64,000 bases of DNA. It comes from Leptospira fainei serovar Hurstbridge str. BUT 6. GTDB taxonomy: Bacteria; Spirochaetota; Leptospiria; Leptospirales; Leptospiraceae. Positions 54,457-63,895 of the stretch are shown here, piece by piece. The first letter of the stretch is position 1. The number at the start of each line of letters is the position of its first letter. A program made the translations under genes and the position numbers. The DNA lies in the NCBI RefSeq assembly GCF_000306235.2, contig NZ_AKWZ02000003.1, positions 1 through 64,000 of the forward strand, written 5' to 3'. Under the pieces are notes generated by a model, which made no database searches, was not told the DNA's origin, and saw only the letters and a list, made by a program, of their open reading frames with translations.

Positions 54457-54657
54457 ATGAAAATCCATTTTCTATCGTCAAAACTGGCAAAACCGGCTCA
54501 GAGAGCCTTGCAAAATGTAGGAGTTAAAACCTTGGAGCAGCTTGCTAAGTTTCGTGAGGACGAAATTCTGCAACTTCATGGGATCGGGGAGAATGCGGTG
54601 TTAGTTATTGAACCAACTTTAAAAGAAAACGGGCTTTCGCTTAAAGATACTATATGA
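54457..54657 (+). CDS. Small helix-hairpin-helix protein
   Basis: A 66-residue protein of two short helical hairpins: A-Q-R-A-L-Q-N-V-G-V-K-T-L-E-Q-L-A, then L-H-G-I-G-E-N-A-V-L. The second has the G-I-G of DNA-binding HhH motifs, similar to the C-terminal domain of RNA polymerase alpha (where L-x-x-x-G-I-x-T-L-x-x-L is found). It might bind DNA without sequence specificity. It has an AAGG site before the ATG. No operon partner is clear because the gene upstream is a pseudogene. Confidence 0.75.
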   Translation: MKIHFLSSKLAKPAQRALQNVGVKTLEQLAKFREDEILQLHGIGENAVLVIEPTLKENGLSLKDTI

Positions 54658-55021
54658 TGTCGATTTCGTCCGCCTTGAACCGTTATGAGATGATTATCTT
54701 GTCTATCCGTTGGTTTTTGATAATTATCAAAGAGCCGCAACCTTTTACTAGCCGGGCTTTCCGTAACGTGATCGGAGATCGATAAAATTCATTTGCACTT
54801 TTCGTGGCATTTCGCTTATACATCAGTCTTATATAATTTGTAGACAGGATTCTTTTACGTTCGCTCATTACGATTTTAAATAATTTTGCAAAAGCGATAA
54901 GGAATAAATTCGGGCAGAGCGAAGTGGAGTACATCATTCAAAGACAATCGTGTCGGGACATTTATCTTTTCATTCCATTCCGTCGCGTCGAAAATAAGAT
55001 TAGCTATCGGAGAATTGCCTT
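54658..55021. other. Intergenic region with Fur-like palindrome
   Basis: No accepted gene; the minus-strand frame at 54683-54937 lacks a ribosome site. A perfect 16-base palindrome TTTGATAATTATCAAA lies at 54716-54731, resembling a Fur/PerR-type half-site pair (GATAAT-ATTATC). It is about 290 bases upstream of the MASE3 kinase start. No regulator gene for it lies in the window. Confidence 0.4.
54716..54731. promoter_or_regulatory. 16-base palindrome, Fur/PerR-box-like
   Basis: TTTGATAATTATCAAA is an exact palindrome that shares the GATAAT...ATTATC pattern of Fur-family operators, but is shorter than the 7-1-7 consensus. It lies in the gap between the helix-hairpin-helix gene and the MASE3 kinase. 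Assignment to Fur or PerR is speculation based on form. Confidence 0.35.
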
Positions 55022-56560
55022 GTGAACAAAAATCTCCTTTCGGATCGATGGAAGAATCCTTATCTTTTATTATTAGGAATTATAATTCTATCGGCAATTC
55101 CCTTTCCTATCGTCGACCACTTGCATAAATCGCTTTCTTCCGAAATAGATCGTTCTTCCTATCTTCTCTTCCATAATATTACGGAATTTTTTAGTATAGT
55201 CGTTTCCTTATCTATTTTCGGGGTATGTTGGTTTACGTATGAGCGCAGCAAGGACAATCATTCCCTTTTTTTGGGAACTTCATTTCTTGCAATCGGTCTT
55301 CTGGACTTTATGCATACGCTGGCTTATTCCGGTATGTCCGATCTTGTGACTCCTAACTCCGCCAATAAATCCACCCAATTTTGGCTTGTTGCCCGCTTTT
55401 TCAACGCATCTATCTTTCTCGCCAGCGCTTTCATTTATTCTAAAAATAGGCATTCTTGGCTAACAAAAGCGAACCTGCTCTTAGCCGTGCTTTGTTTCGT
55501 GGGAGCGACCTTTGTTGCTATTATATTTTTCCCTTCTTATCTGCCGGCTACATCCATCGACGGTATCGGACTGACCCAATTTAAGAAAGTGGGGGAATAT
55601 ACAATCATTCTTATTCTAAGTTTTGCGACGATCGCATATTGGAAACGGTGGTTACAAACCGGAGAGTCGGTTATACTATATTATTTGGCCGCTTTTATAC
55701 TTTGCATATTCGGAGAATCGGTTTTATCCGTTTATCATAGTGTTTTTGACGAATATAATGTACTGGGACATATTTATAAGGTACTTTCATTTTGTATAAT
55801 ATACAAAGGTACATTCGTGACGTCCATCAACCGTCCGTACGATCAGATAATCGAAACGAATTTGAAACTTCAAGAAAAGATGCTCGAGCAGGAACGAGCT
55901 GAGGAGAAAATCCTGCAATCGTTGCGAGAAAAGGAGACACTGATTCGAGAATTGTATCATAGAACCAAGAATACCTTACAGATCGTTCGGAGCATGATCG
56001 TGCTTCAGGCTGCAGATTTCCCGACGAACGAAGAACTTCAGGTGGTTGTAAAGAAAACCGAGGATAGAATTCAGGCGATTTCTCTGGTACATCAAATGTT
56101 GTATGCAACGCAGGACTTATCCCGAATATCCGTTAAGCAATATATAAATCAGCTTTTCTCGCTTATCCTGGACAGCTTCGCCGTTCCGAAAGGAAAAGTG
56201 ACATTGAATGAGGACGTTGAAGATCGGTTCTTTTTGATCGATACGATCATTCCGATAGGGCTAATATTAAACGAACTGATAACCAATTCCTTAAAATATG
56301 CGTTTCCGCGAGAAAGGAACGGAATCATTAATATTTCTCTCTCGCAAGGAGGCCCGCAGCAGAATTTCTCACTTCATTATTCGGATAATGGAATAGGTTT
56401 TCCTGAGGATTTCGATTTTCGTAATCAATATACGCTAGGTCTAAAACTCGTTTATGGAATCGGAGAATTGCAGATGCAAGGTCGAGTCGTCATAAACAAT
56501 GATAAAGGATTTAATTTTCTATTGGAATTCCCGGATAACCTTTATAGGGCGAGAGTATAG
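55022..56560 (+). CDS. MASE3-type membrane histidine kinase (HisKA_2)
   Basis: A 512-residue kinase, GTG start at 55022. Seven membrane helices in the first 260 residues form a MASE3-like sensor (L-F-H-N-I-T-E-F-F-S, then D-F-M-H-T-L-A-Y-S-G-M near 98-108, and Q-F-W-L-V-A-R-F near 121). A short coiled coil precedes a HisKA_2-type dimerisation domain with phospho-acceptor His313 (L-Y-H-R-T-K-N-T-L-Q) and a HATPase domain with N-E-L-I-T-N-S-L-K-Y-A-F and D-N-G-I-G-F. This kinase class (HWE/HisKA_2) is typical of light- and redox-sensing systems. A response-regulator gene begins two bases after its stop. Confidence 0.92.
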   Translation: MNKNLLSDRWKNPYLLLLGIIILSAIPFPIVDHLHKSLSSEIDRSSYLLFHNITEFFSIVVSLSIFGVCWFTYERSKDNHSLFLGTSFLAIGLLDFMHTLAYSGMSDLVTPNSANKSTQFWLVARFFNASIFLASAFIYSKNRHSWLTKANLLLAVLCFVGATFVAIIFFPSYLPATSIDGIGLTQFKKVGEYTIILILSFATIAYWKRWLQTGESVILYYLAAFILCIFGESVLSVYHSVFDEYNVLGHIYKVLSFCIIYKGTFVTSINRPYDQIIETNLKLQEKMLEQERAEEKILQSLREKETLIRELYHRTKNTLQIVRSMIVLQAADFPTNEELQVVVKKTEDRIQAISLVHQMLYATQDLSRISVKQYINQLFSLILDSFAVPKGKVTLNEDVEDRFFLIDTIIPIGLILNELITNSLKYAFPRERNGIINISLSQGGPQQNFSLHYSDNGIGFPEDFDFRNQYTLGLKLVYGIGELQMQGRVVINNDKGFNFLLEFPDNLYRARV

Positions 56561-56561
56561 G

Positions 56562-56930
56562 ATGAGGAATGAGATGCATATTCTTCTAGTCGAGGATGAA
56601 ATATTAACGGCGATGTTAATCGAACGAGAACTGAAAAAATCCGGGTTTAATGTCTCTGAACATGTCACTACGGGTGAATTGGCCTTACTGAGCGCCGAAA
56701 GAAATCCGCCGGGTTTGGTATTGATGGATATTATGTTGGCCGGCGGATTGGACGGAATTGAAACTGCCGCTAAACTGAAATCCAAGTTCGATGTTCCTAT
56801 TATATTTATTACCGGATATTCGGATTTGAGCATTCGAGAGCGTGCGGCAAAGATCACACCGTTAGCGTATTTAGTTAAACCGATTGAAATTAATACTTTG
56901 AAATCTGTTATTGAATCTTGTTTTTCCTGA
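56562..56930 (+). CDS. Single-domain response regulator
   Basis: A 122-residue receiver. I start at ATG 56562, two bases after the kinase stop; an in-frame start upstream would overlap the kinase gene. It has acidic E11-D12-E13 and phospho-acceptor Asp56 in L-M-D-I-M-L-A-G-G, with conserved Thr in F-I-T-G-Y-S and Lys in L-V-K-P-I. There is no output domain. It is co-transcribed with the MASE3 kinase. Its target is unknown; such receivers may bridge to a partner regulator. Confidence 0.92.
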   Translation: MRNEMHILLVEDEILTAMLIERELKKSGFNVSEHVTTGELALLSAERNPPGLVLMDIMLAGGLDGIETAAKLKSKFDVPIIFITGYSDLSIRERAAKITPLAYLVKPIEINTLKSVIESCFS

Positions 56931-57167
56931 ACGACCGGTAATATGGGCACAAAAGCGCTCCGAAATCAGTACCGTAATACGAATATTCTCATTGCAGAAC
57001 GAGAAGTGACGGATCTACTCTCTTCTTAAAGTCATAATATTGAATTTCGTTAATGTATTAAATATGAATCCTTTTAGATTTGGTCGATTCTAACGCCGGA
57101 AAGATATCTTGCGTTCGAGAAAGTAGGGCAAAATACCGTCTCGAACACATTATCTTTTGGATTTTAG

Positions 57168-57470
57168 TTAAAGCTTATTCGCCTGAGCTCGGTATTTTTC
57201 GGCTTCTTTTAGACAATGCTCCGCGAGATCCTTGTATTTCTTTTTGAACTCGTCCGATGCAGTCGCTTTGCCGCCTTGCGATTGACCGGCGAGAGTTTGA
57301 TACCTATTCGCCAATTCTTTATGATCTTTGGCTTTTTTTGCAAAGTAATCTTTCGTTATACTTTTTAACTGAGCGGTAGTAGCTTCTTTGATCAACAACT
57401 CTTCGAATTCGGAAAACGCGAAGAGATGTGTCGATAGAAGCAACATTGAAAGTATCATTAATTTTTTCAT
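57168..57470 (-). CDS. Small secreted helical protein
   Basis: A 100-residue protein with a signal peptide (cut near residue 18, L-F-A-F-S). The mature part is nearly all helical and rich in Lys, Glu, Ala and Gln: E-A-T-T-A-Q-L-K-S-I-T-K, K-D-H-K-E-L-A-N-R-Y, then A-E-H-C-L-K-E-A-E-K-Y. It contains one Cys and His pair (E-H-C) that might bind metal. It is divergent from the copper ATPase gene, with two operator-like repeats between them, so it is likely to be co-regulated by copper and could be a periplasmic metal-binding or stress protein. Family unknown. Confidence 0.75.
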   Translation of the reverse strand: MKKLMILSMLLLSTHLFAFSEFEELLIKEATTAQLKSITKDYFAKKAKDHKELANRYQTLAGQSQGGKATASDEFKKKYKDLAEHCLKEAEKYRAQANKL

Positions 57471-57499
57471 ACACGTAAGTCTCCCGATTTACTAAGTAA

Positions 57500-57516
57500 A
57501 TTCAAATATTCGAATT
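57500..57516 (+). promoter_or_regulatory. Operator-like repeat, left copy
   Basis: ATTCAAATATTCGAATT lies 30-46 bases upstream of the small secreted protein gene's start. It is itself nearly palindromic and is repeated in inverted orientation at 57577-57593 with one base difference. The pair lies in the divergent promoter region shared with the copper ATPase. Similar AT-rich near-palindromes are used by ArsR/SmtB-family repressors, but the regulator is not in this window. Confidence 0.55.
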
Positions 57517-57576
57517 AATGTTGTCAATAAGTATGATTCCATTTTGAACTGAATGCGATTGATAATAGTCAAACGG

Positions 57577-57593
57577 AATTTGAATATTTGAAT
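57577..57593 (-). promoter_or_regulatory. Operator-like repeat, right copy
   Basis: AATTTGAATATTTGAAT, which read on the minus strand is ATTCAAATATTCAAATT, differs from the left copy in one base. It lies about 75 bases upstream of the copper ATPase start, in the divergent intergenic region. Inverted paired operators would allow one repressor to control both genes. The regulator is not visible here, and the role is inferred from position. Confidence 0.55.
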
Positions 57594-57668
57594 GGATTAA
57601 TAATCAACTTCGAATATCCTATTTAACAGCTTCGCAAATGTTTCGTTAGGTTTATCGAAGGAATAGAT

Positions 57669-60032
57669 ATGAAAGATTTTGAAATAATTCGTAACTCTTC
57701 TCAGGGTAGTGAGATTGGGACGGAAAGTTCTAATCTGAAAGAGACTCCCGAATACGAATTTGTTTGTCCTATGCACGAGCAAATTGTTCAAAGTTTTCCG
57801 GGAAGATGTCCAATCTGCGGTATGAATTTAATTAAACGGGAGAAATCCGCAAAGTTCGACGCTTTATCCTCCGGCTTTGTAAAAGCTCGTACTAAGTCCG
57901 CCGCTTCCAATACTCTTACGGTTTCTAAAAAACGAGAGTATGTCTGTCCGATGCATCCGCAAATTCGTCAAGACCGGCCGGGCGACTGTCCGATTTGCGG
58001 CATGGAATTGGTTCCGGAAAGCGGCATTAATGAGGAAGAGGATGGTTCTGCTCTTCGTAATTTGTTTCGTAAGATGATTTTATCCTTTTTTCTTTCGTTT
58101 CCTATCTTTTCATTAGCAATGGCAGAGATGCTTATTCCGCACGAAGTCTCTAAGATTACATTCGGTGCGGGAGATTGGATTCAGTTTGCGCTATCCTCGA
58201 TAGTTTACTTCGGCCCTGGATATTTTCTGATTCAAAAGGGAGTGAAATCCTTTATTTCAAGAAAATTGAATATGTATAGCTTGATCACGATCGGTGTGAG
58301 CGCTGCCTACTACTTTTCATTAGTGGCTATCTTCTTTCCGGAAATATTTCCCGAATCTGCACGGATGCATGGTAAAGTCGGTCTTTATTTCGAAGCCGCA
58401 GCGGTGATCTTATCTCTTGTTTTATTAGGAGAATATCTACAAGCCCGCGCTCAAAGGCGAACGGGAGATGCGATTCAAAGCTTGTTGGGCTTATCACCTA
58501 AGACGGCAAATTTGGTTCTAGCCGACGGAACGGAGCGAGAAATTCGAATAGAAGAGATCAAGGTGGGAGATGCCATACGTGTTAAACCGGGAGAAAAAAT
58601 TCCCGTGGACGGCGTGCTTGAGGAAGGGAAAAGCTATGTCGACGAATCGATGCTTACGGGAGAGCCGATCCCGGTCGAGAAAAAGGAGAGTGATACCGTT
58701 TTTGGAGCGACGACGAACCAAACGGGAACTTTTGTCTTTCGGGCAAAGAAGATCGGTTCTGAAACGGCCCTATCTCAGATTGTACATATGGTGGAGCAAG
58801 CGCAAAGGAGTCGCGCTCCGATTCAAGGAGTAGCAGATCGAGTCGCAGGGTGGTTCGTTCCGTTCGTTCTTTTCATAGCATTCTTAACCTTCTTGATTTG
58901 GATGATTTATGGTCCTGAGCCGAGGTTATCTTATGCAATCCTAAATTCGATTTCGGTTTTAATCATTGCGTGCCCTTGCGCTCTCGGTCTTGCCACTCCG
59001 ATTTCGGTCATGGTTGGAGTCGGAATCGGGGCAAAAAACGGAATTCTGATACGAAATGCGGAATCGTTGGAAAAGGCCGAATCGGGTTCGGTGCTCTTTA
59101 CGGATAAAACAGGCACTTTAACGGAAGGACATCCAAGCTTGACGGATATTTTTCCAGAACGACATTCGGATAGAATATTAGAAATAGCTTATTCGTTGGA
59201 GTCTAAAAGTGAACATCCGATTTCCAGGGCAGTCGTTCGCAAAGCATTGGAAAGAGGCGTCGGGTTAACGTCAATTAGGGAATTTTCGTCGTTAACCGGA
59301 ATCGGTGTAACGGGAAAAATCGGGGAAAGGTCGATCTTCGTCGGAAAAAGAAACGGTTGGACCTCCGTTATTCCTTCCGAAGAACTCTTAAATAAAGAGG
59401 AGGAGTTCTTACAGCAGGGAAAGACGGTAATTTGGGTCGGAGAGCAGAATGAATGGGCGGGAATTATCGCGATTACCGATCCGATAAAAAATACGACATA
59501 CGAGGCCGTTTCCATTTTGAAATCGCTTGGAATTCGAATCGTAATGTTGACGGGAGACGCAAAGATTTCCGCTTCTAAAGTTGCGGCTCAAACTGGAATC
59601 GCAGAAGTGTTCGCCGAATTGACGCCGGAGGGAAAACAGAAAATTGTAAAAGAGAATAAGAACGGTAAGGATGTTCTATTGGTTGCCGGCGACGGTATTA
59701 ACGATGCTCCGGCTTTATCGGAAGCCGATGTCGGAATTGCAATGGGTTCGGGAACCGAAATTGCGATTCAAAGCGCCGGAATTACTCTTGTCAAAGGCGA
59801 CTTATCAGGGATCGCTAAAGCGATACAGTTAAGCAAGGCTACTATGCGAAACATTTACACGAATCTTTTCTTCGCGTTCGTCTATAATTTCTTGGGAATT
59901 CCGATCGCTGCCGGTTTACTTTATCCGACGTTCGGAATTTTGTTATCTCCAATGATAGCGGGAGCAGCCATGAGCTTCAGTTCGCTCTCTGTAGTGATAA
60001 ACGCTCTTCAATTGAAACGAGTCAAACTTTGA
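57669..60032 (+). CDS. Copper-type P1B-ATPase with two metal-binding heads
   Basis: A 787-residue heavy-metal pump. The N terminus carries two YHS-like metal-binding units (C-P-M-H...C-P-I-C-G-M near residues 33-56 and C-P-M-H-P near 95-118), each with four Cys/His/Met-type ligands. Then come eight helices, the T-G-E-P-I-P-V actuator loop, the C-P-C metal-site motif (Cys435 and Cys437), and phosphorylated Asp479 in D-K-T-G-T. H-P is at about residue 515 (S-E-H-P-I-S) and G-D-G-I-N-D-A-P near 677. It exports Cu+ or Ag+ from the cytoplasm. It is divergent from a small secreted protein, with shared operator-like repeats. No CopZ or regulator gene is next to it. Confidence 0.95.
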   Translation: MKDFEIIRNSSQGSEIGTESSNLKETPEYEFVCPMHEQIVQSFPGRCPICGMNLIKREKSAKFDALSSGFVKARTKSAASNTLTVSKKREYVCPMHPQIRQDRPGDCPICGMELVPESGINEEEDGSALRNLFRKMILSFFLSFPIFSLAMAEMLIPHEVSKITFGAGDWIQFALSSIVYFGPGYFLIQKGVKSFISRKLNMYSLITIGVSAAYYFSLVAIFFPEIFPESARMHGKVGLYFEAAAVILSLVLLGEYLQARAQRRTGDAIQSLLGLSPKTANLVLADGTEREIRIEEIKVGDAIRVKPGEKIPVDGVLEEGKSYVDESMLTGEPIPVEKKESDTVFGATTNQTGTFVFRAKKIGSETALSQIVHMVEQAQRSRAPIQGVADRVAGWFVPFVLFIAFLTFLIWMIYGPEPRLSYAILNSISVLIIACPCALGLATPISVMVGVGIGAKNGILIRNAESLEKAESGSVLFTDKTGTLTEGHPSLTDIFPERHSDRILEIAYSLESKSEHPISRAVVRKALERGVGLTSIREFSSLTGIGVTGKIGERSIFVGKRNGWTSVIPSEELLNKEEEFLQQGKTVIWVGEQNEWAGIIAITDPIKNTTYEAVSILKSLGIRIVMLTGDAKISASKVAAQTGIAEVFAELTPEGKQKIVKENKNGKDVLLVAGDGINDAPALSEADVGIAMGSGTEIAIQSAGITLVKGDLSGIAKAIQLSKATMRNIYTNLFFAFVYNFLGIPIAAGLLYPTFGILLSPMIAGAAMSFSSLSVVINALQLKRVKL

Positions 60033-60139
60033 TTTGCCATTTTCAGAGCGAAGATGCGTAATAAACGGTTTGAAAATCCGGATCTCGCAGAAAATTCTCC
60101 CGATGTTGACCTAATTCGATCGGAGAAATTGCGATTAAA

Positions 60140-61288
60140 ATGCTTAATAAAGTTATCATATACATTCTATTTTTTTTATTCCTGTCCGGTTGCGGTATTT
60201 TTGTGAAAAATCAACATCAAACTCGAGGCTCGAAAGTACAAGTTTACTTGGAAGAGCAAATCTCACAAAACAATACCCCCGGCATTCAATATGCTGTGGT
60301 CAAAGCAAATTCGGAGATTTTTCGTTTCAACGGAGGATTGGCCGATATAGCATCCGGACGTCTCATAAGCGATAAAACTACTATGATGATATATTCGATG
60401 TCAAAAACGATCACCGCTATCGCCGTACTGCAATTGGCGGAGCAGGATAAGCTCTCATTGGAAGATCCGGTAACTAAATATTTGCCGGATATTCCGTACG
60501 GAAACCGACTTCGGATTCGCCATTTACTTTCTCAAACTTCAGGGATTCCGAACCCGCTTCCATTGCGATGGGTACATCTCGAAGAGGAAGAGGGTTCGTT
60601 CGATGAAATTTCTAATTTGCGAAAAATATTGGAAAAGAATCCCGGCTTGGATTTTGTTCCGGGACAGAAATACAGCTATTCGAATATTTCTTACTGGTTA
60701 TTAGGTCGAGTTATCGAGAAAGTATCGGGGTTAGAATTCAAAGAATATATCCGTAAAAATATATTCGACCGTCTGCATATTCCGAGGAATGAGGCCGGTT
60801 TTACGATTAACGAGCAGGAGGCTTATTCAAAAGGATATTTACGAAGGTGGTCCTTCATAAATCTATTTAAGAAATTTCTAATTGATCAAAAGTTTATCGG
60901 AGAATATGAGCAAAATTGGCTTCGTATTCGCGACCACTATGTTGACGGTCCGGCGTTTGGAGGTATAATTTGTACGATTAACGCGATTGTCTCCGTTTTA
61001 CGGGACCTTCTGCGGGAAAATTCCAAGCTAATCGGATCCGAAATGAAACACCTACTTTTTAAGCAACAGACGAATAACAAAGGAGAGCCGATTGAAATGA
61101 CGCTCGGTTGGCATATTGGCAAACTCGATCAGGTGAGTTTCTTTTATAAAGAGGGCGGAGGAGCCGGTTTTCACAGTGAAATGCGTATATACCCGAAATT
61201 TAGGATTGCCACAGTGGTGCTTACAAATAACGGAATTTTTGACACTAGATCCTTGTTGAATACTATCGATAAGGAGTTCCTCAAATAA
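60140..61288 (+). CDS. Serine beta-lactamase-like hydrolase, lipoprotein
   Basis: A 382-residue protein. The signal ends at lipobox L-S-G-C (Cys18). The fold is the class C beta-lactamase/penicillin-binding type: S-x-x-K nucleophile Ser86 with Lys89 (S-M-S-K), Y-S-N near 177 (Y-S-Y-S-N), and H-S-E near the end (G-F-H-S-E) replacing K-T-G. Such enzymes hydrolyse esters or D-amino-acid peptides and seldom confer antibiotic resistance. It would act in the periplasm. It lies 107 bases after the copper ATPase and may not share its transcript. Confidence 0.9.
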   Translation: MLNKVIIYILFFLFLSGCGIFVKNQHQTRGSKVQVYLEEQISQNNTPGIQYAVVKANSEIFRFNGGLADIASGRLISDKTTMMIYSMSKTITAIAVLQLAEQDKLSLEDPVTKYLPDIPYGNRLRIRHLLSQTSGIPNPLPLRWVHLEEEEGSFDEISNLRKILEKNPGLDFVPGQKYSYSNISYWLLGRVIEKVSGLEFKEYIRKNIFDRLHIPRNEAGFTINEQEAYSKGYLRRWSFINLFKKFLIDQKFIGEYEQNWLRIRDHYVDGPAFGGIICTINAIVSVLRDLLRENSKLIGSEMKHLLFKQQTNNKGEPIEMTLGWHIGKLDQVSFFYKEGGGAGFHSEMRIYPKFRIATVVLTNNGIFDTRSLLNTIDKEFLK

Positions 61289-61541
61289 GAATTTCAGCTC
61301 GAAATGAAATTTAGTCGAAATAAAAACCGCATAAAAACTATTCGATCTTAATTTGCTCTTCAAGAAGTTTAGCAACTGAAAGTCTTGCGGTTTAGCGCGT
61401 ATTTTTCTGGAAATTTTTTATCCCTTTCGAAAATTTCTTGAATTTGTAGAATTCGATCCTTCATAGTCTAAGGTTTCCATGCAGTTGAGTATGGAAATAA
61501 GTAATTTTGTAGAGCAACGGCCAGAGAGAGCGGTAAGGGAA

Positions 61542-62078
61542 ATGAGTTTTACGACTAAATATTATTCACGAATTCTATGCTGCATATTCAGTGCAATTGC
61601 TCTGCTCTGTATCTCCTGTATCGGGCAAGATATACAGGAAGAGTTTTATAAGGTTAGAGGAGATAAGATCAAAAGAGAGGACGCGAAGCAACTTTTGACT
61701 GGTGATATCGCCGCACTCCAACAAAGATGTCCGCAGTTTGCTAGCTCCGGATATAACTGGACAGTGAGCTATACGTTAATGTTTGCAAGCACTCCTTGCG
61801 GAGGTCCGAGTTCCTCATCAAGCTCATCCTCGAAATCATCTAAACCGACATCCGCTCAGCAGAGGCAGGCGGATTCCTTAACAGGGTGCGCAGATTACGA
61901 TTATCTAGATAGATCTTCCGTCAATACATGTAGGCTCCTGATTCAGAATGATCCCTGTGGAGCTCCAACTTGTAACGGCTGTAATGAACCTGCCGCCACA
62001 TCGAATTACAGATTTTCAACCTTTGCATTATGCTCAGGGGCTTTGCGGGCCGATTTTTCATTTCCACTTTTCTTATAA
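61542..62078 (+). CDS. Hypothetical lipoprotein with Ser-rich linker and Cys-rich end
   Basis: A 178-residue protein from ATG 61542, which follows an AAGGGAA site; in-frame starts at 61479 and 61491 would add a charged N terminus before the signal. The signal peptide ends in lipobox C-I-S-C (Cys26). The mature protein has a Ser-rich linker (about 93-106) and many cysteines afterwards (G-C-A-D, N-T-C-R, D-P-C-G, P-T-C-N-G-C-N), which may form disulfides or bind metal. The hydrophobic C-terminal end is odd and may be altered. Function unknown. Confidence 0.65.
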   Translation: MSFTTKYYSRILCCIFSAIALLCISCIGQDIQEEFYKVRGDKIKREDAKQLLTGDIAALQQRCPQFASSGYNWTVSYTLMFASTPCGGPSSSSSSSSKSSKPTSAQQRQADSLTGCADYDYLDRSSVNTCRLLIQNDPCGAPTCNGCNEPAATSNYRFSTFALCSGALRADFSFPLFL

Positions 62079-62305
62079 ATCGAAAGATAGAATTTTCGAT
62101 TTATTCGTAGGTTATTTTGCGAAATATCCGGGCAACAGGATGAAAAAAAAAATTTCTTTCGGGAAATTCAAACTTACGGCTTTCTATAGGCTTTCGGAAA
62201 AGCTAAAGCTCTGTAGGACGGCCCGTTCTAAATAATGATTGTTTGCAGTATAATATTAAATTGAAAAGTGAAACTAAACTGAAAAAAATCGGATAAAGGT
62301 GATCT

Positions 62306-63310
62306 ATGAAAGAATGGTCCGTCCTAAAGAAATTTTCGGTCATACTATCCTGCCTGGCGCTGCTGTTCGTATTATTGTCCACGATCGGTTTGTTTCGCAT
62401 TCCGGAAACGACAGGGACCGATCCGAATTTACCGAGGACAAGTATAAACGGTTATCCCTTTTACACGGAAAAATACGGTAATCCGAAGAATCCCTTGATT
62501 ATCGTACTGCACGGCGGTCCCGGAAGCGATTTTCAGTATTTGAAGGAATTAAAACGATTATCCGACGAATATCATGTTCTCTTCTACGACCAAAGAGGAA
62601 GCGGTAGATCGGCAAGAAACGATCATATGAGTTTTGCCATCGAATCGTTTCTCGAAGATTTGGGTGGCATGATTCGAATCCATTCCAACGGTAAAAAGGC
62701 GATTTTGATCGGGCATTCATGGGGGGGAATGCTCGCCACCGCCTATATATCAAGATTTCCGAATGAAATTGATGAAGCAGTAATAATGGAACCCGGCATG
62801 TTGAACCAAAAGACTGCCGTCGAGTTTCTGACGAAAGTGAAACAAGTCCAAACTAACCTCGGTCTTTCCAAGATGGCGGAAATTGCATTAATATTTTCTA
62901 AATCTATTTTCGTTAAATCAAAAGACGGCCATGAGATGAAAGATTACATTCTTACAAAAATGATGGGAATGGGTAAAGGGCAACCTTATCAATGCGAAGG
63001 AGAATCTCTTCCGGAGGGGGCGTTTGTGAGAGCGGGATACTTAGCGTTCAGCAAAACGATATTTCCCTTGATGGATGATCCCAAAAAATTCAATTATAAC
63101 CTGGCTGAGGGGATAAAATCGTTTAAAGGTAAAATTCTGCTACTTAGCAGTGAATGCAGTTTTATCGGATTCAATTATCAAAGGGAGAATCATGAATCTC
63201 TTTTTCCTCCCGCGACGACTCATCTCCTGATACCGGGAACGGGCCATAATATGATCACGCTTAAACCCGATGAGAGCATCCGTAAGATTCGAGATTTCCT
63301 GAAAAAATAA
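62306..63310 (+). CDS. Alpha/beta hydrolase, prolyl-iminopeptidase-like
   Basis: A 334-residue protein with an N-terminal membrane anchor (residues 9-31). The fold is alpha/beta hydrolase: H-G-G-P-G-S near 70-75 (oxyanion motif of proline iminopeptidases), Y-D-Q-R-G-S-G-R-S near 95, G-H-S-W-G-G with nucleophile Ser138, and G-T-G-H-N at the end with the catalytic His. The H-G-G-P-G motif points to the S33 peptidase family, which frees N-terminal proline or cleaves related substrates. It probably faces the periplasm. The following membrane-protein gene lies 45 bases downstream and may be in the same operon. Confidence 0.88.
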   Translation: MKEWSVLKKFSVILSCLALLFVLLSTIGLFRIPETTGTDPNLPRTSINGYPFYTEKYGNPKNPLIIVLHGGPGSDFQYLKELKRLSDEYHVLFYDQRGSGRSARNDHMSFAIESFLEDLGGMIRIHSNGKKAILIGHSWGGMLATAYISRFPNEIDEAVIMEPGMLNQKTAVEFLTKVKQVQTNLGLSKMAEIALIFSKSIFVKSKDGHEMKDYILTKMMGMGKGQPYQCEGESLPEGAFVRAGYLAFSKTIFPLMDDPKKFNYNLAEGIKSFKGKILLLSSECSFIGFNYQRENHESLFPPATTHLLIPGTGHNMITLKPDESIRKIRDFLKK

Positions 63311-63355
63311 GCAAAATACTCAACAAAAACAGAACCTTTTTTGTATAATGGAAAA

Positions 63356-63811
63356 ATGGAACAGAAAATCCTGAAAATCTTGCTTACGATTTATATACTC
63401 TACTCCTTACTTAAATTTTATGAATTCTTCTTCCGGAAAGGGGATGCAAAAATGAAAGGATTAGAGCTCGTGTATGAAAAGGGCGGCGGAAGAATAATCC
63501 GCATCTTCGATACGGTCATATTGCTTCTGATGATTGTTTTCATGATCTTGCTATTCGCTTCGGGTGTGGAATATCTGAGTTTCACCACGGGTCTTTTGGT
63601 GGGTATGACAATCATTCAAGTTTTTTTCCATCGATTCTCAGATCCTCTTCCGCCGGAGAAATCGCCGAAACCGCCGCTCACTGCCCTTAAATTAATGTCG
63701 TACTCGATTCAGGCGAATCCTGGTAAAGCTTGGCGCGAATTAATTTTAATGACAATAATCTTCCTCTGGTCCCTTTACATGCTTGCGACTAAAGGCTTCG
63801 ATCTTTTTTGA
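63356..63811 (+). CDS. Hypothetical membrane protein
   Basis: A 151-residue protein starting at ATG 63356; a TTG at 63341 is also in frame. It has four hydrophobic helices (about 4-22, 50-72, 75-92, 130-148) with a charged loop after the first and a Pro-rich P-L-P-P-E-K-S-P-K-P-P segment before the last. No family is recognised. It follows the prolyl-iminopeptidase-like gene by 45 bases on the same strand. Confidence 0.7.
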   Translation: MEQKILKILLTIYILYSLLKFYEFFFRKGDAKMKGLELVYEKGGGRIIRIFDTVILLLMIVFMILLFASGVEYLSFTTGLLVGMTIIQVFFHRFSDPLPPEKSPKPPLTALKLMSYSIQANPGKAWRELILMTIIFLWSLYMLATKGFDLF

Positions 63812-63895
63812 TAGTATATTCAGAATTTTGATTACTGTCGATGAGTCGAATTTCTAACTGAGAGAAAAGAAAGAGATAATTCCATTCATTAAACT

